DNA of 64,000 nucleotides from NCBI GenBank assembly GCA_026936325.1, contig JAPTHN010000153.1, positions 558,001 through 622,000 on the forward strand, given 5' to 3'. The translations under genes were made by a program, and so were the position numbers. The notes beneath the pieces were generated by a model, which made no database searches, was not told where the DNA came from, and was given only the letters and a program-made list of their open reading frames with translations. Source of the stretch: Platynereis dumerilii. Taxonomy: Eukaryota > Annelida > Polychaeta > Phyllodocida > Nereididae. Shown piece by piece: positions 22,631 through 33,654 of this stretch. The stretch's first letter is position 1, and each line of letters starts with the position of its first letter.

Positions 22631-23404
22631 CGCATATGGGACAGTTTTTGAATGTATCATCAATGGAAATTGTGCTGGGCCTCAGGTACTTTCTTATCAA
22701 AACATGATTCGAACAAAACTTGCAAGATTTTTGGTGTTCTGATTTGAGTTTTTGCTAATTTGCACGTTATTTCCCTTAAATTTACCAAGTTTAAAAAAAT
22801 TACCAAAAATATTATTTTGAATTTCCCCAAAATTAAAGTTTTAAAACAGGATATATGCAACTCATTTCTTACTGCTTTCCACCACTTTGCAAAAACCTTT
22901 TCATTGGATTGGTCTTGGGGAATCCTAATAATTTCTGTAAAACAGATTTTCTTGTTCTCCCTGTCAGTTATTGTCCAATATTGTCTGTACAGTGGCCGTC
23001 TTGGATCAGAGACAAGATCACTCTGATTTTGGAAAAAATCTCTAAATTCTGCACTATTTGTCATTAATTGGCATGCGATACCACTTTTCAGGGTAAATCA
23101 GGCTGTTGAATTGTTTTAAAATTGTTTTAAAAGGTCTATTTTGTGATAATTCTAATCATAAGCACATAGATCTAGAAAATTAGACAAAAATACTCAGTGT
23201 TTCTCGTTAAAACAAAGTTTACTTTCCTTTTATATATAAAGAGACCATTTCTACAGGCACAAGCTAATGACCACCTTTTAAAGAAAACACTAATGTGTTT
23301 GTTTATACCAGCTTATCAATTACCATCTTTGAAAGAAAACACTTAAGTGTTTATTTATACAAGCTATTTAGAATGATACCAAAATACCTAGTGTACTATT
23401 AGTA
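22631..23404. other. Intergenic stretch, nothing assigned
   Basis: A 134-codon minus-strand frame (22660-23064) and overlapping plus-strand frames have AT-driven composition and no recognisable domain. Near 23275-23370 a phrase ending GAAAACACT.A.TGTTT.TTTATAC is duplicated imperfectly. No gene seen. Confidence 0.35.
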
Positions 23405-23618
23405 CCTTAGACGGGGGTGACTTTGAACAGTCCGGGGTGACTTTGAACACTTTTCTGAAAAAGATTGATCCTCTGTGAATGCAAAATTAAATAAGATACT
23501 GGAATCTTATATACCGTACAAGGGTAGCTTATTTAATTTTGCATTCACAGAGGATCAATCTTTTTCAGAAAAGCGTTCAAAGTCACCCCGGACTGTTCAA
23601 AGTCAGCCCGTTCTACGG
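23405..23618. mobile_element. Fold-back MITE, GGGTGACTTTGAAC family, copy 2
   Basis: A 214-bp copy of the same hairpin element as 16444-16643, between TA dinucleotides. Here both ends carry the GGGTGACTTTGAAC unit twice, separated by CAGTCCG. The arms are nearly perfect complements apart from a few substitutions. The central sequence is inverted relative to copy 1. Confidence 0.85.
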
Positions 23619-23919
23619 TAATTTAATAAAAATTGTTCTGAATATATGAGAATAATTTCAAAACTGACCTTGGTTGGACTGTCATCATATTTTGCTCAAG
23701 CCACTTCGGAAATTATTGTCATAAAATTAATAGGGATAGTTGATACCTTTCTGGGCCCATGGACAATCATGATTGTAGACTGTAGAGTGAAGGGTTGAGA
23801 GTTGATTGAAAAGTTTATGATTTATGATTATAGAATATTTGAGCCATTAAAGTAGGAAAATACTAGCTACAGCATCAAAAAATTTCAGCATCATGGTCAG
23901 GCAGAGCCTGAGCTGGAAC
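23619..23919. other. Intergenic spacer
   Basis: About 300 bp of AT-rich sequence between the fold-back MITE and the minisatellite. Nothing recognised. Confidence 0.35.
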
Positions 23920-24045
23920 AAATGGGTGCCCTCCTTGTCCCCTTTCTTGTGTTGGTTTGCCAGGGTATCCCAGTGGTATGAGGGGTATCCTACTGGGTGT
24001 CCTTCTAATCCATGTATGCCAGGGCATCCCACTTGGTATCCTACT

Positions 24046-25109
24046 CAGGGTTGCGATTTTTATTGATTTTTATAAAAAAATCAAATAAATCGGATTTTTT
24101 TTATTTAAATCGGATTTTTTTTATTTAAATCGGATTTAAATCATTAATGGAAAAAGTTCATTTTCTGTATCAATTTCACCAACTGTTATTAATTTTTTAT
24201 GCATTGAAATTTTATGAATGACACATATATGGATGTCAATAAGGCATATATATAATAATTTTGTTTAAATTAGAGAAATTATAATGCAAAATAATGAAAT
24301 CAAGGCAGGTGATGTATTAAATATAATAATCATAATGTAAGCTACGGCAGCAGTTCCACATCTTGATACGGATGTGTTAATAAATGTCTTTTTCACTGAA
24401 CATCAATCATAACTATACAGCTTACTTGAAATAGAAGTACACCTTCTAAAATATAAAAAGTGATGTCAAAATGAGTCATCAATGACTCATCATTTTCCCT
24501 ACTCTGCAATGAACTGCTACGTTAAATCACCAGTCTCAACACTCAGTCTCAGGATGCCTGTTAATTTTGTTTCACATGTAGTGTATTTGATATGAGCGCA
24601 GCTCATGCCTGCCGCAGGCAGCCATGAGCGAAGCTCACTTAGCACAAGGACAGCTCATTCTGTGTGGTGCTCCTGTCTGCAGTGACTGCCTGAACAGGAA
24701 GTGCCTGTAGTTGCCATAAAAATGGAGCTAGTAGTTTAGTAAGAGTTTAGTTTGGTAAATAATTAAAATATGTAAAATAAATTCCAAAATGGATTTAAAA
24801 TTTCAGTCTTGTCCTATAACAACCTAAAATGACATATTTCAGGGATTTAAATCAACAGGTGTATCAACATTGGAAATAATTAATTCCATACCACCTGATT
24901 GCTAGAAGTGAATAAAAATTAAAGGTCAATACAAATGTTAATGACTTAAATAGATCACCAAGTAAGAAATCATAACAACACTTTAGGTTACATAATCTTC
25001 ATTAACTATCAACACATTATGTAACAGTCTAATAGTAAACAATCACCTCTGAATAGCTAAGGTTTTATTGATCTCAGTTATGTAACATCAACAATTTAGT
25101 GTAGGCCTA

Positions 25110-25178
<69 letters not shown>

Positions 25179-25818
25179 ATCTATCTATCGATCTATCTAA
25201 TCTATCTATCTAATCTATCTATCTAGTCTTATCTGTAGATCTGATCTTATCTGTGTAATCTTATCTATCTGCCCATTTGCCCAGTCCTTTAAAAAGATAC
25301 GATGGCCTTCTGCATGGAATGTTGAAGATAATGCAGTAGTTCTATGACAATGCTGCGTGAATTTCATGGCAGTGCCATTTACATATTATCAGTTTAGCAG
25401 TAGGGGCTTTGGGGACAGTGCTGCATTTGCAGAACATGGCTTTGTTTTTCATTGCTGCAATGAAATTGTTTAGAGAATCATGAGAATGCCATGATTGAAA
25501 TAAAATTGTATAAATCTTTATTTACATGCATGTAGTCATTCTACTCGGATATATTTATCAGAAATATTTTATCATATATCTAAAATTATATCTTATATAT
25601 ATATACAAGGGGCCTGTGTGATATCTCATTAGACATATTTATGAAAGAGTATTGCTAAATGGTAGGTTGCAAGCTGTAATATCTCACTGCCAGCTTTATT
25701 TGTGCTTTTTTAAGCCTTTTTATCACAACTTTGATTTAAATCATGATTTTTATTGAGTGATTTAAATCATGATTTAAATCAATGATTTAAATCGAATGAT
25801 TTAAATCCAGCAACCCTG
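24046..25818. mobile_element. hAT-type non-autonomous element with ATTTAAATC-repeat ends
   Basis: A 1,773-bp element starting CAGGGTTGCGATTTTTATTG and ending with the complement of CAGGGTTGCTGGATTTAAAT. It is flanked by the exact 8-bp duplication ATCCTACT (24038-24045, 25819-25826). Both sub-terminal zones consist of tandem GATTTAAATC-like motifs. The interior holds a (TCTA)n microsatellite (about 25108-25255) and a short palindromic GAGC.CA.GCCTGCCGCAGGC zone near 24600. No transposase frame is seen. Confidence 0.85.
25108..25255. repeat. (TCTA)n microsatellite
   Basis: About 20 perfect TCTA units followed by variant units (TAATCTATC, GATC). It lies inside the hAT-type element. Confidence 0.95.
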
Positions 25819-26560
25819 ATCCTACTTGTCCTCGAGATCATTCTTGTACTGGTAGGCCAGGGTATCCCACTGGTTTGGTGGTGTGCTACTGGCTGCCCTC
25901 CTTGTTCTCATTCTTGTGTTGATATGCCAGGGTATCCCACATCCTGATTAGGGGCTATCCCTTTCGATGTCCTTGTTGTCATCATTCTTTTACTGGTATG
26001 CCAGGTTATCCCAGTGGTATGGGAGCATCTAACAGGGGTCCTCCTCCGTTGTACTGAAATGCAGGGACATCCTATTGGTGCGGCTTATCCCACTTGTCTC
26101 TTTCTTGAATGGGTATGCCAGGGCATCCCACTAGTAGGCCTATGGGGGTATCCCACTGGGTGGCATCCTTGTCCTCATTCTTATTCTTAGGCTGTTATGT
26201 TTGGGTTATTCCATTGGTATGGGCCTCCCACTGGGTGCCCTCCTTTTCCCCCATTGTAGTATGGGGATGCCAGGTTATCTTCTGGTAAAATGGTTTCTCA
26301 TCGAGTGTCCTCCATTGTATGAGAGTATCCCGCTGAGTGTATTCCTTGTCTTCATTCTTGTACTGGTATGCCAGTGTAGTGGGATACCAGCAACACACTT
26401 GTAACACGAGGAGGGTACCCAGTGGGATACCCCATACCATGGGATACCCCCATACCATGGGATACCCTGGCATACCAACACAAGAATGGGATACACCGGC
26501 TCACCCAGTAAAAGAATGAAGACAAGGAGGACACTGAGTTGGATATATACCCTAATACCA

Positions 26561-28000
26561 TGGCAGACTATCATTTGATCTACCACGATCGAGAATTTCA
26601 CTAATTATACACTCATTTAGGAATAATTGCAGCAATACTACTGAAGCGCTTGACACTCTTCACTGTGTGCTGTATGATTGACTAAATTTGGGTTCAACAT
26701 TCTGGAAACCAGGTTTTCCAAGAAAAGTGTCAAGGTCCCTTCATGTCACACCTTGATGATTTATTAAATAACAAAATAACATTTGCCCTGTATATATATA
26801 TCATGCTTGGCTTATCAACCGATAATGGGTTACACATAGATCGGGGCGTGGTAAACTTAAAGGGCTGTGGCAATAAACTTTACGCCCCCATGCATCATTT
26901 AAATGATGGGGGCGATGTAAAAATGAAAGGGGTCCGTGGAAAAATGAGCGGGCCCAGTTTAAAAATGAGCGGGCCCCGGAGCGGGCCCAGTTTAAAAATG
27001 AGCGGAGTGGCAGGGAATGGCCCGATAGAGCAACATTCATTATTTTAATGCCAGTGAGTCGGATCTGATGGTCGACCTGTTGGGAGGGAGAGATCTCATG
27101 ATAAGTTCAACCTAAGATTCATCTATAGAGCATTTTCATGTAAACTCCTGGGTAACACCTAGTATTATGATGGTACTGATAGGTTAGCGTTAATTGTTAT
27201 TTTGACAAGGCCAGCCAGTAAAACCTAACCAATCTCCTGCATCAACAAACCCATTCACTCGATTATTTCAGAAAACAGCAGGGCACTGGACCACAGGTTA
27301 CATCAGGTCATCTTTGATGGCTCATGAATAACCCTTTTCACATACCTTATGAATAACCCTTTTCACATAACTTATCTATACTAAGTTACTCTGAATCATC
27401 CTACAGCAAGAAAAAAAAACATGTAAGTTTTCAGTGCAAATTTACTCGGAACAGTGATATTTGCGATTTTTGACTTTTCTCCCAAAACTTGATTCGGTTT
27501 TCTAAATTGACCCTGATGAGAAGATGTGTTTTTTTATTCGGCCTCTTAAAATGGCAACACTTTCTCAAATGATCATTTCTAAGCAGGAGGTGGGACGTAT
27601 CGACTAACCTTGCGTATCGACTAACCTTGCGTATCAAGTAACCAGCCTATCCCCTATCAAATACAGTGTAAAGTGAGCTCTCAAATTTTGGCCAAATCAC
27701 TTCAACTGAAGGAATACCTAAATATATCAAACTCAAAGAATATTATACCACTAGAATTTACCCATTATTAAACTATGTTAAAGGCAGGTTACAATGGGGA
27801 AAAAAGCAACTGAATGAGGAAATAAGAGAAAGCAAGAAAGAAGAAGAGTTTGCATTTTTGCGATGCAGCTGAAAAAAATGTAATTTTGGAGTCGACCACC
27901 AGGTGTGCTGCAGTGCAACTTGATGAATATATGGCAGTATTAGTTTGGTATGAAATGGGTTAAAGTGAACATGCATTAAAAAGGGCAAAGAGAGTGAAAT
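26561..28000. other. Intergenic DNA with short tandem and palindromic phrases
   Basis: Around 26830-27010 lie a palindrome centred on CATCATTTAAATGATG and tandem AAAAATGAGCGGGCCC phrases. Near 27320-27370 ATGAATAACCCTTTTCACAT is repeated twice, and near 27596-27645 GTATCGACTAACCTTGC is repeated two to three times. No gene was recognised. A 31-bp phrase (ATATGGCAGTATTAGTTTGG..., about 27925) recurs at about 28327 within the inverted repeat spacer. Confidence 0.45.
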
Positions 28001-28650
28001 AATTAGCCTTTGGTAGCGGTTTAGAGGCTGAGAAAGAGTTACTGGTGTAGTTGCAGTATTAAAAGCAGGAGAAGACATTTGAGAGAAGAATTTCATGTCT
28101 GGTTTGAGAGATGCATGCACTCCTGGTGGCGATTTTGAGATGGAGTAGAAATTGGAAATAAAAGAGGAGTCAGAAGGTTATACGCTCATCACAGAAAGAC
28201 AGGGCAGAAAAAGAAGGAAAGGAGGAAAGTTGGGGTGAGTGGGATGCTCAGAGAAGGCGTGTTTAGGTAAGCAAGGACTGATCATGTCAGCCAAGATTTA
28301 ACTGCAATATTACCCATAATATATAATATATGGCAGTATTAGTTTGGTATGAAATCTTGGCTGACATGATCAGTCCTTGCTTACCTAAACACGCCTTCTC
28401 TGAGCATCCCACTCACCCCAACTTTCCACCTTTCCTTCTTTTTCTGCCCTGTCTTTCTGTGATGAGCGTATAACCTTCTGACTCCTCTTTTATTTCCAAT
28501 TTCTACTCCATCTCAAAATCGCCACCAGGAGTGCATGCATCTCTCAAACCAGACATGAAATTCTTCTCTCAAATGTCTTCTCCTGCTTTTAATACTGCAA
28601 CTACACCAGTAACTCTTTCTCAGCCTCTAAACCGCTACCAAAGGCTAATT
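28001..28650. repeat. 299-bp near-perfect inverted repeat with 52-bp spacer
   Basis: Left arm 28001-28299 and right arm 28352-28650 are reverse complements of equal length; I found one mismatch (GGAGG against GGTGG in the arm). The spacer (28300-28351) begins with unique AT-rich sequence and ends with a direct copy of a phrase lying about 75 bp left of the left arm. There are no terminal motifs or target duplication typical of a MITE, so a fold-back replication event is more likely than transposition. Confidence 0.93.
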
Positions 28651-28858
28651 CAGCTCTCGCAGTGCGATAGCTGTTAATTTTCACAAGCATTTAGGACACC
28701 CCATTTATTAGTCACATTTATTGCTATCTACGTACCTGTTTGGCTATAGGGGGCGGCTGGAACAGGAGACAAGTGTCTTGGCTACTCAACCAGTTCATTT
28801 TCATGTTGTTGTGGCGGATGGGGCATGTGTAATCACGGCGGGTTCACAGTGAATTTTT
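28651..28858. other. Left flank of the tandem duplication
   Basis: About 200 bp without a recognised feature, ending in a T run directly before the duplicated unit. Confidence 0.4.
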
Positions 28859-30155
28859 TTTCTCCAAGAAACTTTTCTTTGGCCATTTTCTATCAATGTG
28901 TTTACATTGGTTACAAGGAACAGGAAGTGAAATTCGCCCAGCCTTCTGGGAAAACTGAGGTGAGTGAAGTGGCTAAGATGTGGCTAAATAAGACGATGAG
29001 GCTCATGCCGTCAACGATACTTGACCTTATCTTGTAGAATAGCCATCATAGGATCTTCGACATGCGAAATAAATGGTATCCAGATCGTTCCTGCTTCATT
29101 CAGCCAGAATTACATTTTGGTAACAAATTCTCCCATGCGAGATGGCGCCATGACGTCATAGCGCGGAATTCCCTCCTCGCACGTGCTCAATGGCGCGAAG
29201 TGGGATCAACAGAAGTTGACAGACAGGAGTGTTTTGAAGCTGGTAAGTGCATTTTCGGACTTTTTTCATCTGGTTTGAAGCTTAGAATAGTTTTATGAAC
29301 ATTTTTACATTGTATTGCATGCTACATGAGCGACCATACAGAACCTGTGTACAATTTTAGGCCATTTGCCAGACTGACGTTTTTTGACAGTTGTTGACAC
29401 AGTAAATGACACTTGTCAATATTGAACAGTTGAATATCATTCACTCATTCTGGTAACTGAGTCAAACTGACAGTCTGACACTGTATATACCCTGGTCAGG
29501 CTGGTCGGCCTGACCTCGTGTGTATTGACAAATAATAGACTAGCTGCCAGTCACACAACTGAACATGATGAAGTGGGGGGGGGGGCAGACTTCCTGATAA
29601 AGGGGGCACCCTGGCACTACAAGACAAACATCTTCATTTAAATTGCACTGATGAATTTACAGACAATCACACATGAACAGTGGTGACACTGGTCACAAAC
29701 TAATCATGTAAGGCACTATGAAAAGTAAATGGTTCCATTTTGGCCGCTGCAACACCTTGTGGCGTTTTTTGTGTCTATTTCCTCTCGGCTTCCTGCCAGA
29801 ATAACCCCCTCTGGTTGGTCAATAGACAGGAAGTATGGCATATTGCCGTGTTACCGATGTTGGTCACAATTTTCAATACCACCAAAAAATCTGGAAAAAA
29901 ATTTACAGTTTGTCACATCATAGCAGGAGACAATTTTTCACACTAGGGACGCTGTAGTCAAGTTGTGACGTCATCTCTTGTGACATCATAGCATTGCAAT
30001 GGTTTGCTATATTGTAGCGTCACGAAACCTAGTCAGACGAAACCTAGTCAGACGTAAACAAATCGACTGCAATTTAAATCTAAAGGGAGCAAAGAAAATC
30101 TTGTCAAATCATTCTGGAAATGTACTACGATTATTCCAAAACTGCTACCATTGAG

Positions 30156-32027
30156 GTGAGTGTTTGAATTTTGCCTGTACATGGCCTGTAGGCTGAGATA
30201 ACTGACCAAACGTTTGTCCTCTGCTTTACATGACAGAGAGAAAAATTTTGATACCAGTCACTACCATGACCAATTTCGGGGTGATCAGTCAAAACGCCTA
30301 CTGACAAAAACGCCTACTGACAAAAACGCCTACAGTTTTTTTTTACATTATCAAAAACGCCTACCTAGAGCCCGGAACCGCCGTGAAATTTAGCTGTCGC
30401 CAGCCACAAAACCATTTAGTCAAAGTTAGCTGCATCTAGTCAAATTTCGGAAAGTACTATTATCGCTCATTTATTTTCTTAGTGTAAGGGACCCCCCCCC
30501 CCACCCCACACTTACGAAGCCCCATACTAATACGCACATTTTACTGTTAAACATGTGCCCTTGAACGATCATGCACACAGATGACATTTTTGTTTCGATA
30601 AAATTTCCTTAACCCCCCTTGGACATGTTGTCAAAAATTATTATCCCCAGGGCCCACCAGCTCCTCCTTTGTGTCTCGTCATAAATTTGTCAGCTGGAAA
30701 TGCTCTGCATGATTTGACATAAATTTTCTACACATTGAATTGAATTTATTTTTGAAAATTTTACACACATATGTATAGATTTCATGACAATTATAATGGC
30801 TGGAAAAGGTAGGGAATTTGGGCATATCATTGCCTGGAAATTTCAAAATGTCACTGAAAATGTTTGAAGAAAGGTCCAAATGTTTAACTTGGGAAGTAGC
30901 TCAATTCATGACTGCTTGTGGGAAATGTTGCCAAGCTTCGAGCAAAATTGCTGGAAATTCACATTTTACCGCACGATTTTGGATTACTTGTTTATGATGT
31001 TTTTCTTATCTTCAAAATTCATATACTCCCTCTAAAAACATGTACAAAATGAAATGTAGTACCCTGCCCCCTTGAAACACATGGAAAACGTTAGTACCCC
31101 CTCAGGCAAAACTCCCAATCCCCAAGATGTACATTCTGAATGGTCCCTAAGGAGTTTTTGAGTTGATTTTCATGACTCTAAAGGAGTTGATGGTCTGTTC
31201 ACTCTGACTGACAAGTCAGTCTGCTGTAGAAGCAGGCGAGCGAGCGAGGCTGCAGACTGATGAAATGGGAGACTTCAATGCATCAAGGGTAACCATTAGA
31301 TAGTGAGTAAACAATGGTGATATCATCAAATGTGTCATTGTTGCGGTTGTGACATCAACATTGTGACAATGGTGACGTCACAGTGCCTCTCTAGTACAGT
31401 AGCGCCACCACCAACCACTGAGAAGTCTCCCATTCACATCGAATTGGGTGTCGAATTGGGATCTAGGTCACTGGGACTGCTGCCCCTAAAGTCCGCACTG
31501 CTGCCTGTCAGGTCCGCGCCCAGCAGAACTCAGCAAGAATAAGATGGGCAGCTTCAAAAATGCATGTGAGCGAGGACCTGATTGGCAGCACTCCAAGTGA
31601 AATGTTGTAGCCTGCTCGCTGACGCTCGCAACTGATTTAGCAGGCTACTGTAGCCTGCTGTTCACTTGCTACCTGATAGCTAAGCCTTGAATTTTTCTGC
31701 TTGTCTGTGTCTTTTGCAATAAGGTCTTTTTGCAATAAAACGAGCCCAGTGAATCACCAAGACAGAACCTATTGGAGTCAGTTTGGATCTGGAGAGAAAT
31801 AAGTAAAGGCCCAACACTTTTGATTCATTTGATATTTTAGTTTATTAACATGTTTTTATGGATAGTGGGAACTAGCAATAAAAAACCGAATTTTCTGTAT
31901 ATTTTCTAAAATGGGATGCTGGATTTCTTGTTTGGTATTTCAGGAAACAGACGCATTTACATTGTACAATTTTGAAATATAATTATAATCTAACAAGTCT
32001 TTAAAAAAATTATTTTCAAAATTTCAG
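30156..32027 (+). other. Intron of the small gene, copy 1 (copy 2: 42088-43957)
   Basis: Contains a short tandem of CAAAAACGCCTACTGA units (about 30290-30365), a C-rich tract near 30490, and the C-rich repeat (about 30980-31130) related in inverse orientation to the block at 8680-9010. A CpG-poor 70-codon frame at 31330-31542 has no supporting features. Confidence 0.4.
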
Positions 32028-32168
32028 GCGCTTTGTGCAGGAGATGGAAAGATTTACGCAGATGTAAGGGATGCAAATGAGTTGAAGAAAGCGTCAAACC
32101 CTTTCCCCAGTTGCTGCCTTTGAAGATTGTTCCACAAAGGAGTGATCATTAGTTTGGAATGCTGAAAG
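32028..32168 (+). pseudogene. Exon A, degenerate duplicate of exon B (copy 1; copy 2 at 43958-44098)
   Basis: Exon A starts after the same ATTTTCAAAATTTCAG-type acceptor as exon B and encodes GKIYADVRDANE, matching GKIYAADIKDAND of exon B. It ends with a similar donor context (AATGCTGAAAG then GTAATATG, against AATGCTAAGAG then GTAATAAC). Upstream intron sequence is also alignable (about 31870-32027 with 33490-33600 plus 36155-36230), so exon and flank were duplicated together. In phase 0 it reaches TGA at 32121-32123. Confidence 0.5.
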
Positions 32169-33654
32169 GTAATATGGTGTTACATGACAACATGTATATT
32201 TGTTTGTTGTTGATTTGATGGCACAGGTCTCTATATATAATTTAATTATATTGATAATGAGCAAATTTTGAAAAAAAAATCAATGCAATTAACATTACCC
32301 AATATTTCATTTGTGTATTTAATAGGAGGAATGTCAATTTTGATCATCCATTTCAGATTTTGAAATTCTATTTTGATAATGCGTTTTTAATTTACCATAT
32401 TATTTATGAGTACTCATTTTGTGCTGAAGATGAGCGATCAGGCTGGATATCAATGCCTAATAACCGGCGATACCACCTGAGGGTTTCTGCCATCGAATTG
32501 AGAAAAGTCCTGATTTTTCGATGAACATTAAATAATTGAAATCCAATATTATTCAAATCTTGATTTGAAATTTAAAATCAATATATATATATATAAGTAT
32601 AATAATAGAGTAATTTAAATAAGGTCCATCAAAATTGCTCTCGTCCGGAACATTGTCAACAAAATAGCAGCTGAATGCTGAGGGTATGCTGCCAATCAGC
32701 CTGTATCTATTGTTCTCAGGATGAAGGCGCAGCTGCCCATGTGATTTGTACGTAGGCTACTCGAGCCGCTATCATGTTATTATTAAAAATCCATTAATCA
32801 TTTCAGGTCTAATGATGGCGATGTGTACTCGTTCTTCAGACCATAGAAGTTTTCACTCCGGATCAAGACCTTTTACAAGCGCGCTGTATCATGGACAGAT
32901 CTGATGTACAAGCAGCATTGTGGTGAAGAGGGTTGCAATATATTCTAAAAACTTTGAAAATGTGGTAATTAATTGAAATTTCAAAAATGTACTGTTTTAT
33001 TATTAGGACACACCAAGATGATTTTATAGATGACGGATTTGAAGGGGAAAAAATTGAGCAAGTGAACAATTTTTGATTTATTTTTCCTAAATTTAATTTT
33101 TGCCAGGTTTTCAAATGCAGGCGAGCAAATGTTTTTTTTTTAATTCGCAGGAAGCCACATATTTTTGGTGAGCGAAAATTAGAAAAGATCTACATACAAC
33201 TGCAGCTTCAGGAGTGTGAATGTTTTAACACAAACTTTGATATATTTCCCAGTGGTCCTACTTGACCAGTATCTCTTGCCGGCCAAAATATTTGCGAAGA
33301 GTGCTTCCAAAATGATTACAATTCTTATTGAGTATCATTAATTGTTTGTTCAGGAAAATAAACTTATCTCTTATAAAAACAGTGAAGATATTGATTACAA
33401 TCGTCATTGTTCAAACTTGTTCTTATGGTCAGTGTTGTCTGCAATAGCTGTATATTATTGACATATTTATGAAGAAAAAAATTTCATGAAATTGGTTTAA
33501 AACCTGAATTTCCAGAATATTTCCTGAAATATGATGCTAGACTTTTTCTTTAGTGGTCGGGATGATGCATTTACATTAGGCCTACTAGGCTACTAGCATA
33601 GTACCTGTGAAGCTGATAAAAAAGGATAAGAAATTACATTGTTACAGAAGCACC
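32169..33654 (+). other. Intron sequence between exon A and the LINE insertion (copy 2: 44099-45584)
   Basis: AT-rich. An acceptor-like TTAATCATTTCAG at 32816 is followed by a short open stretch, but no matching donor in phase was found. From about 33470 to 33600 the sequence aligns with the intron just upstream of exon A. Confidence 0.35.

Larger units (their letters stand above)
23920..26560. repeat. ~70-bp minisatellite (CCAGGGTATCCCACTGGTATG units) split by a hAT element
   Basis: Degenerate units of roughly 65-75 bp built from GGTATGCCAGGGTATCCCAC, GGGTGTCCT and CTTGTCCTCATTCTTGTACT occur at 23920-24045 and 25819-26375. From about 26385 to 26560 the same phrases run in the opposite orientation. 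The array is interrupted by the 1.77-kb element at 24046-25818. Open frames across it are repeat translations, not genes. Confidence 0.85.

Noticed and set aside
22660-23064. 134-codon minus-strand open frame as a gene
   Set aside because: AT-driven residue content, overlapping plus-strand frames of similar length, and no recognisable motif.
26195-26601. Overlapping frames of 60-108 codons with repeated WGYPM-like peptides
   Set aside because: They are translations of the ~70-bp minisatellite in several frames on both strands.
27773-28120. 115-codon minus-strand frame crossing the left arm of the inverted repeat
   Set aside because: The frame only partly overlaps the duplicated arm, shows no domain and has low-complexity Ser/Phe content.
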